From Bacilli bacterium (GTDB lineage: Bacteria; Bacillota_I; Bacilli_A; RF39; UBA660), in NCBI GenBank assembly GCA_017416535.1, contig JAFQCG010000004.1, positions 1 through 39,069 of the forward strand: a DNA stretch of 39,069 bases, read 5' to 3'. The number at the start of each line of letters is the position of its first letter. Positions within the stretch are counted from its first letter, which is position 1. Shown here piece by piece: positions 33,272 through 39,069 of the stretch. A program made the translations under genes and the position numbers. The notes under the pieces are model-generated. The model was not told the DNA's origin. It saw only the letters and a list, made by a program, of their open reading frames with translations, and made no database searches.

Positions 33272-33578
33272 TTTGAAGACAAAGGATACAAAATCATTTT
33301 ATAAATCAAAATGTAATACAGATGCTTTAAAAAATCTCATTGTAGCTGGAAGAGAATTAAATAATGTTTCTCAAAGAGAACTTGCTAGAAGAATAGGTAT
33401 AAGTAATACAACAATAAATGATCTTGAAAGAGGTAATATTCAGAAACCAGGGGTAGAAATTTTAATTAATATTTCTGAAGAGTTAGAAATTTCTATAAAT
33501 ATGCTATTGAAAGCTGCTGGTTATGGAAAACTATTAACACTATTAAATAATGATAATTCAAAAATAATTAACGAATAG
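33264..33578 (+). CDS. XRE-family transcriptional regulator
   Basis: 104 residues from ATG 33,264 (AGGAGAG upstream; an in-frame start 51 bp earlier would lie well inside the previous gene). The helix-turn-helix is clear: S-Q-R-E-L-A-R-R-I-G-I-S-N-T-T-I-N-D-L-E-R-G. Followed by I-S-E-E-L-E-I-S-I-N-M-L-L. It overlaps the 69-residue gene upstream and precedes a SUFU-domain gene, suggesting a small regulatory/immunity unit at the element end. Confidence 0.85.
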   Translation: MSNLKTKDTKSFYKSKCNTDALKNLIVAGRELNNVSQRELARRIGISNTTINDLERGNIQKPGVEILINISEELEISINMLLKAAGYGKLLTLLNNDNSKIINE

Positions 33579-33589
33579 GAGATGACAAT

Positions 33590-34330
33590 TTGAGTTTTAT
33601 AAATAAAGCAAATTATTTTATGAAAGGTATGAAGGAAAAACCTATATATGTATATACCAAAGAAGAAGAAACAAAATACGAGAATTATATAAAAGATAGT
33701 ATTGGTGAATTTGACAAAGTATATCATGAATTATACTCACCTGATATACATGTAGATATTTTAATTATACCCCCAACAGAAACTCAAAATTATTATAAAT
33801 TGGTGACAATGGGTATGGGAGCATATAAAATGAATGTTCCTGATATTATAAAAGACCAAGGATATGATCGTGCTGAACTTGTAATGTATTTACCACCAGA
33901 TTGGAATCTTAAATTTAAAACTGAAGAAGATGGTTGGGTTATTAGACAGTTGAAGTTAATTGCAAGAACTGCTATTGAAGAAAATAGTTGGGTTGGATTT
34001 GGTCATACTTTTTCTGGAGATGCTGAAGCAACAATTCCGTTTGCCAATAATACAAAGTTATCAAGTACAATATTGTTATATGCACTAGATAAAGAATATG
34101 AACAATTACATTTTCATCTTCCTAATAAGGATAGAATTAATTTTTATCAAGTATTTCCGTTGTATAAGGAAGAATTAGAATATAAGCAAAAATATGGAAC
34201 AGAAGCATTAATGAGATTATTTGATGATAAAGATATTATTCCGATAGTTAATATTAATAGGAAAAATTATTGTGAAAATATAGAACTTGATAAAAATAAT
34301 GATGAAATTGAAGAAGACTTAGAAAGATAA
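33590..34330 (+). CDS. Suppressor-of-fused (SUFU) domain protein
   Basis: 246 residues starting at TTG 33,590 behind AGGAGATG. The core T-M-G-M-G-A-Y-K-M-N-V-P, A-E-L-V-M-Y-L-P-P-D-W and the W-V-G-F-G-H-T segments are the bacterial SUFU-domain pattern. Bacterial SUFU proteins are often immunity proteins of polymorphic toxins, but no toxin gene is adjacent. The last residues, I-E-E-D-L-E-R, carry the element's shared acidic tail, which argues that the gene belongs to the element. Confidence 0.78.
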   Translation: MSFINKANYFMKGMKEKPIYVYTKEEETKYENYIKDSIGEFDKVYHELYSPDIHVDILIIPPTETQNYYKLVTMGMGAYKMNVPDIIKDQGYDRAELVMYLPPDWNLKFKTEEDGWVIRQLKLIARTAIEENSWVGFGHTFSGDAEATIPFANNTKLSSTILLYALDKEYEQLHFHLPNKDRINFYQVFPLYKEELEYKQKYGTEALMRLFDDKDIIPIVNINRKNYCENIELDKNNDEIEEDLER

Positions 34331-34341
34331 TCATAAAACTG

Positions 34342-34350
34342 TGCTATAAT
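34342..34350 (+). promoter_or_regulatory. Extended -10 promoter of mntP
   Basis: TGCTATAAT, an extended -10 with a perfect TATAAT, 42 bp before the mntP ATG. No good -35 is visible. The following ~25 bases (TTAACTAACAGAAAAATA) closely resemble the leaders at 35,016 and 38,845. No yybP-ykoY riboswitch fits the short leader. Confidence 0.65.
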
Positions 34351-34391
34351 TTAACTAACAGAAAAATAGTAATTTGAAAGTAGGAAGTATT

Positions 34392-34952
34392 ATGGGAATT
34401 ATAGAAATATTATTAACAAGTTTAGGACTAGCAATGGATGCTTTTGCAGTAGCAGTGTGTAAAGGTTTATCAATGAAAAAATTTGATAAGAAAAAAAGTT
34501 TAATTATAGGAATATATTTTGGAGTATTTCAAGGACTTATGCCATTAATAGGTTATTTACTTGGAACAACATTCCAAAGTTTAATAACAAGTATCGATCA
34601 TTGGATAGCATTTATATTACTTGGATTTATAGGTGGTAATATGTTAAAAGAAGGTTTATCCAAAGAATGCGAAAAAAATAATGATAAAGTAGATTTTAAA
34701 ACAATGTTGCCGTTAGCAATAGCAACAAGTATTGATGCTTTAGCAGTTGGAATAACCTTTGCATTTCTAAAAGTAAATATAGTATTTGCAGTTTTATCAA
34801 TTGGAATAATAACATTTGTAATGTCATATATAGGTGTTAAAATTGGTAACAAATTTGGAAATAAATATGAGAAAAAGGCACAATTGCTTGGTGGAATAAT
34901 ATTAATTCTAATCGGAACAAAAATATTATTAGAACATTTAGGAGTATTTTAA
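34392..34952 (+). CDS. mntP: MntP manganese efflux pump
   Basis: 186 residues from ATG 34,392 (AGGA 6 bp upstream; a TTG 18 bp earlier is less likely). Six hydrophobic helices in two homologous halves, each with the MntP signature: [10 protein letters not shown] near residue 13 and [10 protein letters not shown] near residue 115. Length equals the family norm. It exports Mn2+ across the cytoplasmic membrane. It has its own promoter and terminator and looks like a host gene beside the element. Confidence 0.93.
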   Translation: MGIIEILLTSLGLAMDAFAVAVCKGLSMKKFDKKKSLIIGIYFGVFQGLMPLIGYLLGTTFQSLITSIDHWIAFILLGFIGGNMLKEGLSKECEKNNDKVDFKTMLPLAIATSIDALAVGITFAFLKVNIVFAVLSIGIITFVMSYIGVKIGNKFGNKYEKKAQLLGGIILILIGTKILLEHLGVF

Positions 34953-34969
34953 CAAATTACAATTTATCA

Positions 34970-35004
34970 AGCAGATTTATAATAAGTGAAGATTTGCTTT
35001 TTTC
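34970..35004 (+). terminator. Intrinsic terminator after mntP
   Basis: AAGCAGAT (34,970-34,977) pairs with ATTTGCTT (34,993-35,000, one G-T pair) and runs into six T. It directly precedes the promoter of the next gene. Confidence 0.6.
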
Positions 35005-35006
35005 AT

Positions 35007-35015
35007 GATATAATA
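35007..35015 (+). promoter_or_regulatory. Extended -10 promoter of the RsgI-like gene
   Basis: TGATATAAT (extended -10), 42 bp before the ATG at 35,058. The leader (ATAACTGACAGATAAATA) resembles that of mntP with few changes. No clear -35. Confidence 0.65.
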
Positions 35016-35057
35016 TAACTGACAGATAAATAATAATTTGTGAAGGAGTTGAAGTAA

Positions 35058-36368
35058 ATGAAAAAGAAAATTATTATTCCAATAGGTATAGTCGCATTAT
35101 TTTTAGTTATAGGATTTATTATTTTTGATAATAATAAGATTGTTTCTACTATTACACTAGATATAAATCCTAGTATTGAAATTAATTTAACTAGAAATGA
35201 AAAAGTCAAAAGTGTAGTTGCATTAAATGAAGATGCAAAAGAAATAGTTAATGGTAATCTAAAAGGGAAAAGTATAGATGATACATTAAAACAAATTACA
35301 GATAATCTTATAGAAAAAGGATATGTTGCTGAAGAAAATTTTTTAGAAATAATATTATATTCTGAAGGGGATATATCAAATAAAGAATTAGAAACTAAAC
35401 TGAAGGAAACTCTTGAAAAGAAGAAAATAGATTCTAATATTACCACTATTAAAAAAGTATCTAAAGAAGATGAAAAACTTGCAAAAGAATATAATGTAAG
35501 CCCTGCAAAGATAGCATATATTAAAACAATTGTTAAAGAAAATGAAGGCATAAATGTTGAAGACTTAGCTAATAAATCTGTAAGTGAATTAAATGAAACG
35601 AAAATAACTGGTAAATATTGTAAAAATGGATATACTCTTGAAGGAGATTGGTGCTTAAAAGAAATTAATAGAACACAAGCATTACAAGGAAATGTATGTC
35701 CAGATGGTTATACAGAACATGAAGGAAAGTGTTATGAAGAAGTTGGAGCTATTGAAACTAATAATTATGTATGTAACGATGGATTTAAATTAATTAACAA
35801 TAATTGTGTAAGTGAAGAGATTGATGATGCTCGTGGAAAATGTGATTCTGGAGATTATGATCCAGTAAGTGGATATTGTATAAAAAAAGAACTAATTGGT
35901 GAGGCAGAAGAATATTGTAGACTAACTCCAGCAACAGATATTTTAATGAATCATAAATGTTATGGACCTAAACCAACTATAAATGGTAGTTGTTTAAATG
36001 GTGATAGATTAATTAATGGTGGTTGTGTAGATATGAGTTCTTATTATGAATCTGATTATAGATGTAAGACTGGAGATCTTGGAAACGACAATAAATGTTA
36101 TAAAGAAGTAAAAACTAAACCAACATCGTATTATTGCGAGAGAGATGGCATATTAAATGGAACAAAATGCGAAGTTAAACATACTCAAAAACCACAAAAA
36201 GAAAGAACTTGTCCTAGTGGATACACACCAGTAGATGATGGAAGTAGATGTCTAAATCTAAAAAAAATAGCTACTAAAGAAAGTGGATTAGTATGTGAAG
36301 GTGAAAATTCTAGATTAAAAGGCAACATGTGTGTCATTTATGAGATGATTGAAGCTAAATTCAATTAA
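35058..36368 (+). CDS. Membrane protein with RsgI-like N-domain and ten extracellular Cys-pair repeats
   Basis: 436 residues, ATG behind AAGGAG. A membrane helix (about 5-24) is followed by an RsgI N-terminal-like segment (T-I-T-L-D-I-N-P-S-I-E-I-N-L ... A-L-N-E-D-A-K), which in anti-sigma-I factors is the autoproteolytic extracellular module. The usual cytoplasmic anti-sigma domain before the helix is missing. From residue ~190 to the end come ten repeats with one Cys pair each (for example C-P-D-G-Y-T-E-H-E-G-K-C), probably disulfide-bonded or binding a ligand. No sigI gene is adjacent. Probably an envelope protein; sensor role is a guess. Confidence 0.7.
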   Translation: MKKKIIIPIGIVALFLVIGFIIFDNNKIVSTITLDINPSIEINLTRNEKVKSVVALNEDAKEIVNGNLKGKSIDDTLKQITDNLIEKGYVAEENFLEIILYSEGDISNKELETKLKETLEKKKIDSNITTIKKVSKEDEKLAKEYNVSPAKIAYIKTIVKENEGINVEDLANKSVSELNETKITGKYCKNGYTLEGDWCLKEINRTQALQGNVCPDGYTEHEGKCYEEVGAIETNNYVCNDGFKLINNNCVSEEIDDARGKCDSGDYDPVSGYCIKKELIGEAEEYCRLTPATDILMNHKCYGPKPTINGSCLNGDRLINGGCVDMSSYYESDYRCKTGDLGNDNKCYKEVKTKPTSYYCERDGILNGTKCEVKHTQKPQKERTCPSGYTPVDDGSRCLNLKKIATKESGLVCEGENSRLKGNMCVIYEMIEAKFN

Positions 36369-36484
36369 AAATATAAATGAGAAGATAAGATAATATGTTA
36401 ATTTAAATTTGGAAAAACATTCTGATTTTTATCCAAAGTGAATACCAAATAGCAAATTACAATTTATAGATTAGATGAAAACAA

Positions 36485-36526
36485 AAACAAGATAAAATTT
36501 ATAAAATTTATCTTGTTTCTTTTTTT
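36485..36526. terminator. Bidirectional terminator between convergent genes
   Basis: AAACAAGATAAA (36,485-36,496) pairs perfectly with TTTATCTTGTTT (36,507-36,518). T-runs follow on the + strand (to 36,526) and A-runs precede, so it can serve the + strand gene ending at 36,368 and the minus-strand sortase. It overlaps the last codons of the sortase. Confidence 0.75.
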
Positions 36527-37338
36527 ATAAGTTTTGCATGTAGTACAACTTTTTCGTTATCATTATAACAAGTTGATAAAGTTAGCACATTGTCATTTTC
36601 ATTAATGTTTGTATTAAAATTATAAGAACTTCTATTTATCAATATTGAAGTCCAAGTATTAAAATCTTCATTAGAAGAAAATTCAGTTCTAATATAATCA
36701 CTTGTTGTTGGTATATGATATACACTAAATACTTGCCATAAAGTATTTTCTGTTTCAGTTGATAATTTCACAATATAATTATTAGAATTATTTAACCAAC
36801 CACTTTTTAAGATGCTTTTTAATGATCCAAACATTGTAGTATCTAATCTACCATGTGCATATATAATTGTATTTTTAGATAATGAATTTATATTATTTCT
36901 ATAATCTAAAAATACCCACCCAGCACTATTATAAGATTTATCAAAAGAATGTGTTAAATAATATTTGTTATCTTTAGCTTGAACAAATGGATAATTAATA
37001 TTAGTACCATTCACTTGTATCCAACCTTTAGTGTTAGAATTAATTTTTTTTAATTCATTAAAATTAACATTAATTAAATTCATTTTTATATAATCCCAAT
37101 ATGGATTAGCTTGTGGTATTTCTTCATCTTGTTGTATTATTTCTACTTCTTCTGTTTCTTCAACTTCTTCAATTTCTACTATTTCTTGGATTTCATTAAG
37201 TTGTTTGTCTATTTTATTAGAATCTATTCTCCATTTTATAATATCTTTGATTGAAATAATTAGAAAGATTAAGCAGATTAAAATAATAATCAAAATAATA
37301 ATGTTTTTCCATTTTAATTTTCTTCTTTTCTTTCGCAT
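36508..37338 (-). CDS. Class B sortase
   Basis: 276 residues on the minus strand, start near AGGTG. N-terminal basic segment and membrane helix (I-I-I-L-I-I-I-L-I-C-L-I-F), a very acidic linker (residues ~45-75), then the sortase domain: G-W-I-Q-V-N-G-T-N-I-N-Y-P-F, catalytic His in I-Y-A-H-G-R, and catalytic Cys in T-L-S-T-C. The normally invariant Arg about six to ten residues after the Cys is Lys here (N-E-K-V-V-L-H-A-K). The divergent neighbour carries an N-P-K-T sorting signal, so it is the likely substrate. Attaches surface proteins to the wall. Confidence 0.85.
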   Translation of the reverse strand: MRKKRRKLKWKNIIILIIILICLIFLIISIKDIIKWRIDSNKIDKQLNEIQEIVEIEEVEETEEVEIIQQDEEIPQANPYWDYIKMNLINVNFNELKKINSNTKGWIQVNGTNINYPFVQAKDNKYYLTHSFDKSYNSAGWVFLDYRNNINSLSKNTIIYAHGRLDTTMFGSLKSILKSGWLNNSNNYIVKLSTETENTLWQVFSVYHIPTTSDYIRTEFSSNEDFNTWTSILINRSSYNFNTNINENDNVLTLSTCYNDNEKVVLHAKLIKKETR

Positions 37339-37414
37339 TATATCACCTAATAATATAATAACACTTTTTCGGAATTTTTTATCATTGTATATATGTAATT
37401 TTAAAGTTTTAGTG

Positions 37415-37420
37415 TATAAT
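37415..37420 (+). promoter_or_regulatory. Probable -10 element ahead of the ubiquitin-like protein gene
   Basis: TATAAT at 37,415-37,420, 38 bp before the ATG at 37,459, in the 120-bp divergent spacer with the sortase gene. No convincing -35. A minus-strand promoter for the sortase should lie in the same spacer, but none stands out. Confidence 0.5.
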
Positions 37421-37458
37421 AATAGTAGATAGTAAATTATTATAGTAGGAGGAACTAA

Positions 37459-38427
37459 ATGAAAAAATATAGGTTTTTATTGATAATAGCAATTGCAATG
37501 TTTATTATGCTTCCGTTTAAAGTGTCTGCTATGGAAATATATATAAAAAAATTAACAGGAGGTAATATTACTTTAGAGGTTGAATCAAGTGATACAATTG
37601 AGTCAGTAAAAGAAAAGATTTATCAAGTAGATAATACTTATCCACCTGAAAACCTAAAATTAAGATATGGTGATGTAGAATTGGAAAACGGAAGAACGCT
37701 TGCTGATTATAGTGTAATACGAGAAAGTACAATTTGGCTTTATTATACTTTAAAACCAACAAATGTTAAATTTAATTTAGAAAATCTTAATGTAACAACA
37801 GATAATGTGACAACTGATGGTAATTTAGGAAATAATAACTTTATAGTAATTGGGACAAAAGATTTTACTGCAAAATTAGTTGCGCTTGATGAATATAAAT
37901 TACCAAATTCAATTAGTGTTAAAATAAATGATAATATAGTTGATACTGAAAAATATTCTTATAATTTTGAAACTGGTGAAATTTTTATAAACAATGATTT
38001 AATTGATGGAGATATTGAAATAGATGCAAGTGCTGTAAAAATAGAATATAAAGTTATTTTTGATGCAAATGGTGGTACTTTCAAAAATGATGTAAAAACT
38101 ATAAATATAGAAGATATTATTAATTTTAATTATGAAACATTTGAAAAACCTACAAGAGATGGATATAAATTTACTGGATTTTATACAAATGATGGTAAAT
38201 CATATTATGATGTTATGAACTCAGAAACTGGTATAGAAGAAGATACAACTTTCTATGCTAAATGGCAAGAAGTTTCTTCTGGAGGAGGACAATCAGGAAT
38301 TCCTGAAGAAGAAAATCCTAAAACATTTGATGATATTGGAAGTAGTATAATAATGGGAACAATATCATTAATTGGATTAGTTGGTGCTACAATTTTTTTA
38401 AAAAAGAAAAATAAATTAAAAATTTAG
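37459..38427 (+). CDS. Secreted sortase substrate with ubiquitin-like and InlB B-repeat domains
   Basis: 322 residues, ATG behind AGGAGG. Signal peptide ends K-V-S-A; cleavage there leaves Met-Glu-Ile-Tyr as the new N-terminus, aligning exactly with Met1 of ubiquitin. The next ~75 residues align along the whole ubiquitin fold (L-T-G, I-T-L-E-V-E, S-D-T-I-E, P-P, G-R-T-L-x-D-Y, E-S-T); by eye about half are identical. There is no C-terminal Gly-Gly. A linker follows, then one InlB B-repeat (D-A-N-G-G-T-F ... G-Y-K-F-T-G-F ... A-K-W), and a sorting signal: N-P-K-T-F, a hydrophobic helix and K-K-K. Anchored by the adjacent class B sortase. Confidence 0.85.
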   Translation: MKKYRFLLIIAIAMFIMLPFKVSAMEIYIKKLTGGNITLEVESSDTIESVKEKIYQVDNTYPPENLKLRYGDVELENGRTLADYSVIRESTIWLYYTLKPTNVKFNLENLNVTTDNVTTDGNLGNNNFIVIGTKDFTAKLVALDEYKLPNSISVKINDNIVDTEKYSYNFETGEIFINNDLIDGDIEIDASAVKIEYKVIFDANGGTFKNDVKTINIEDIINFNYETFEKPTRDGYKFTGFYTNDGKSYYDVMNSETGIEEDTTFYAKWQEVSSGGGQSGIPEEENPKTFDDIGSSIIMGTISLIGLVGATIFLKKKNKLKI

Positions 38428-38457
38428 AAAATTTAAATTTTACAATTGTAATTGATG

Positions 38458-38485
38458 AAACAGATCATAATGATTTGTTTTTTTT
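38458..38485 (+). terminator. Intrinsic terminator after the ubiquitin-like protein gene
   Basis: AAACAGATCA and TGATTTGTTT (one G-T pair) form a 10-bp stem with a TAA loop, followed by a run of T to 38,485. Confidence 0.7.
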
Positions 38486-38513
38486 AATTTGATAAAAAAG
38501 AAAGGATAAAGAT

Positions 38514-38816
38514 ATGAATACAGATTATATTAGAAATTTATTAATTATGTTTAATAATAGAAGTCTTTATGAAATAGAAACAGCATTAGCAATATATGAA
38601 TTTATGGATAAAGATGTTAAGGACGTATCTGAAGATGAAATTATAAAAGTATATGATTTGATACATTCGCAAGATGAAATATATAATGATTATATTAGAG
38701 AAGAAGTTGTTAAAATTGAAAAGGAACATGATAGACAAAAACAACTAAATGAAGAAAAGATAAAAAAAGAAAAGGATACTCAAAAAGAAAAAGAGCAAGA
38801 AGATTTAGAAAAATAA
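38514..38816 (+). CDS. Small acidic helical protein
   Basis: 100 residues, ATG behind AAAGGA. Helical; residues 18-52 (L-Y-E-I-E-T-A-L-A-I-Y-E-F-M-D ... S-E-D-E-I-I-K-V-Y-D-L-I) somewhat recall the small domain of the 27,212-28,748 proteins, and the C-terminus Q-E-D-L-E-K recalls the shared tail, but both similarities are weak. The last 40 residues are a Lys/Glu coiled coil. No known family. Confidence 0.55.
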   Translation: MNTDYIRNLLIMFNNRSLYEIETALAIYEFMDKDVKDVSEDEIIKVYDLIHSQDEIYNDYIREEVVKIEKEHDRQKQLNEEKIKKEKDTQKEKEQEDLEK

Positions 38817-38835
38817 GATATTTTGTAGAATTATA

Positions 38836-38844
38836 TGGTATAAT
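38836..38844 (+). promoter_or_regulatory. Extended -10 promoter of the HU gene
   Basis: TGGTATAAT, 34 bp before the HU ATG. The leader TAAATTATCAGAAAAATA matches the mntP leader at most positions. An AGGAGGTGA ribosome site follows at 38,863-38,871. Confidence 0.65.
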
Positions 38845-38878
38845 TAAATTATCAGAAAAATACAGGAGGTGAATCTGA

Positions 38879-39069
38879 ATGAAAAAAGCTGAAATCATTG
38901 AAGCATTAGCAGAAAAGACTGGTTTAACTAAAGCAGACGTTGCTAGAGTATATGAAGGAACTTTTGAATTATTCAAAGAAGAATTAGGAAAAGGTAATGA
39001 TGTAGCAGTAGCTGGATTCGGAACTTTTAAAGTTTCTGAAAGAGCTGCAAGAGATGGAATTAATCCATT
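38879..39069 (+). CDS. HU-family DNA-binding protein, 3' end outside window
   Basis: 63 complete codons are visible before the window ends. The sequence begins M-K-K-A-E-I-I-E-A-L-A and continues with G-L-T-K-A-D-V, V-A-V-A-G-F-G-T-F-K-V and A-R-D-G-I-N-P, the usual HU/IHF pattern up to the arm that contacts DNA. The ribosome site AGGAGGTGA is the strongest in the window, as expected for an abundant nucleoid protein. Likely a host housekeeping gene. Confidence 0.93.
   Translation, partial: MKKAEIIEALAEKTGLTKADVARVYEGTFELFKEELGKGNDVAVAGFGTFKVSERAARDGINP

Larger units (their letters stand above)
1..34330 (+). mobile_element. Conjugative element (ICE or conjugative plasmid), left part outside window
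   Basis: A continuous run of + strand genes carries a full set of Gram-positive conjugation functions: relaxase, MobC-like protein, VirD4 coupling ATPase, VirB4 ATPase, TrbL/VirB6-like and PrgI-like membrane proteins, a pilin-like protein, a CHAP hydrolase and a DNA primase. It also carries antirestriction and methyltransferase genes. The same palindrome precedes four modules and many proteins share an acidic C-terminal tail, which ties the region together. The right limit is inferred from the change to mntP and to genes with strong -10 promoters after 34,330. The left limit lies outside the window. No integrase or att repeat was recognised, so ICE versus plasmid is undecided. Confidence 0.85.

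Noticed and set aside
34331-34391. yybP-ykoY manganese riboswitch ahead of mntP
   Set aside because: The leader between the -10 box and the ATG is only about 40 bases and lacks the conserved junction sequences.
34345-35045. The similar segments near 34,345 and 35,010 as attL/attR-type repeats
   Set aside because: Both sit exactly on -10 boxes and a third copy precedes the HU gene, so they are better explained as promoters and leaders.
1-39069. Recoded TGA (Mycoplasma-type code)
   Set aside because: All recognised proteins read through full length with TGA as stop and Trp coded by TGG.
1-39069. CRISPR array, rRNA or insertion sequence
   Set aside because: No regularly spaced short repeats, no rRNA-like sequence and no transposase were found on either strand.

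Overview
The window is very A+T-rich, uses the standard genetic code (TGA reads cleanly as stop, TGG as Trp) and encodes Gram-positive features: class B sortase with a sorting-signal substrate, RsgI-like N-domain protein, CHAP hydrolase, no outer-membrane T4SS parts. This suggests a low-GC Bacillota/Bacilli-type bacterium, probably host-associated. I cannot place it more precisely.

About 1-34,330 is the body of an integrative/conjugative element (ICE) or conjugative plasmid with every gene on the + strand. Layout: (1) 1-4,773, the 3' part of a very large InlB B-repeat surface protein, then a cluster of small unknown proteins including three copies of one domain; (2) 4,823-12,026, an unknown protein, a CHC2/TOPRIM primase, a probable relaxosome accessory protein and the VirD4-type coupling ATPase; (3) 12,119-19,562, a mating channel: pilin-like/TrbC, TrbL/VirB6-like, PrgI-like, VirB4 ATPase, membrane-anchored CHAP hydrolase and two Ig-like membrane proteins; (4) 19,614-24,760, an XRE regulator, two DNA-methyltransferase-like proteins, an Api92-like protein and unknowns; (5) 24,814-29,939, a coiled-coil protein, an ArdC-type antirestriction protein and several unknowns, among them three tandem related proteins; (6) 29,940-34,330, a candidate oriT, a small accessory protein, a MobC-like protein, the MobA/VirD2-type relaxase, a second XRE regulator and a SUFU-domain protein. 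No integrase, recombinase or attachment site is visible, so the element must continue to the left of the window or its ends are not recognisable.

About 34,331-39,069 looks chromosomal: mntP, an RsgI-N-like protein with ten Cys-pair repeats, a class B sortase on the minus strand, a secreted cell-wall protein whose mature N-terminus is a ubiquitin-like domain, a small acidic protein and the start of an HU gene. Three genes here share an extended -10 promoter and a similar 5' leader; those leaders are not seen in the element.

The most interesting signals are: an 18-bp palindrome (TGTTTAC-TAGT-GTAAACA) found four times, each just ahead of a module, including the XRE gene; a recurrent acidic C-terminal tail (about E-[LI]-[DE]-x-E-[RKY]) on about a dozen otherwise unrelated element proteins, which could be a type IV secretion signal, ribosome-binding-site-driven convergence or a cassette border; the ubiquitin-like sorted protein next to its likely sortase; a non-canonical start codon for the primase; and a hairpin-rich candidate oriT just before the relaxase genes.
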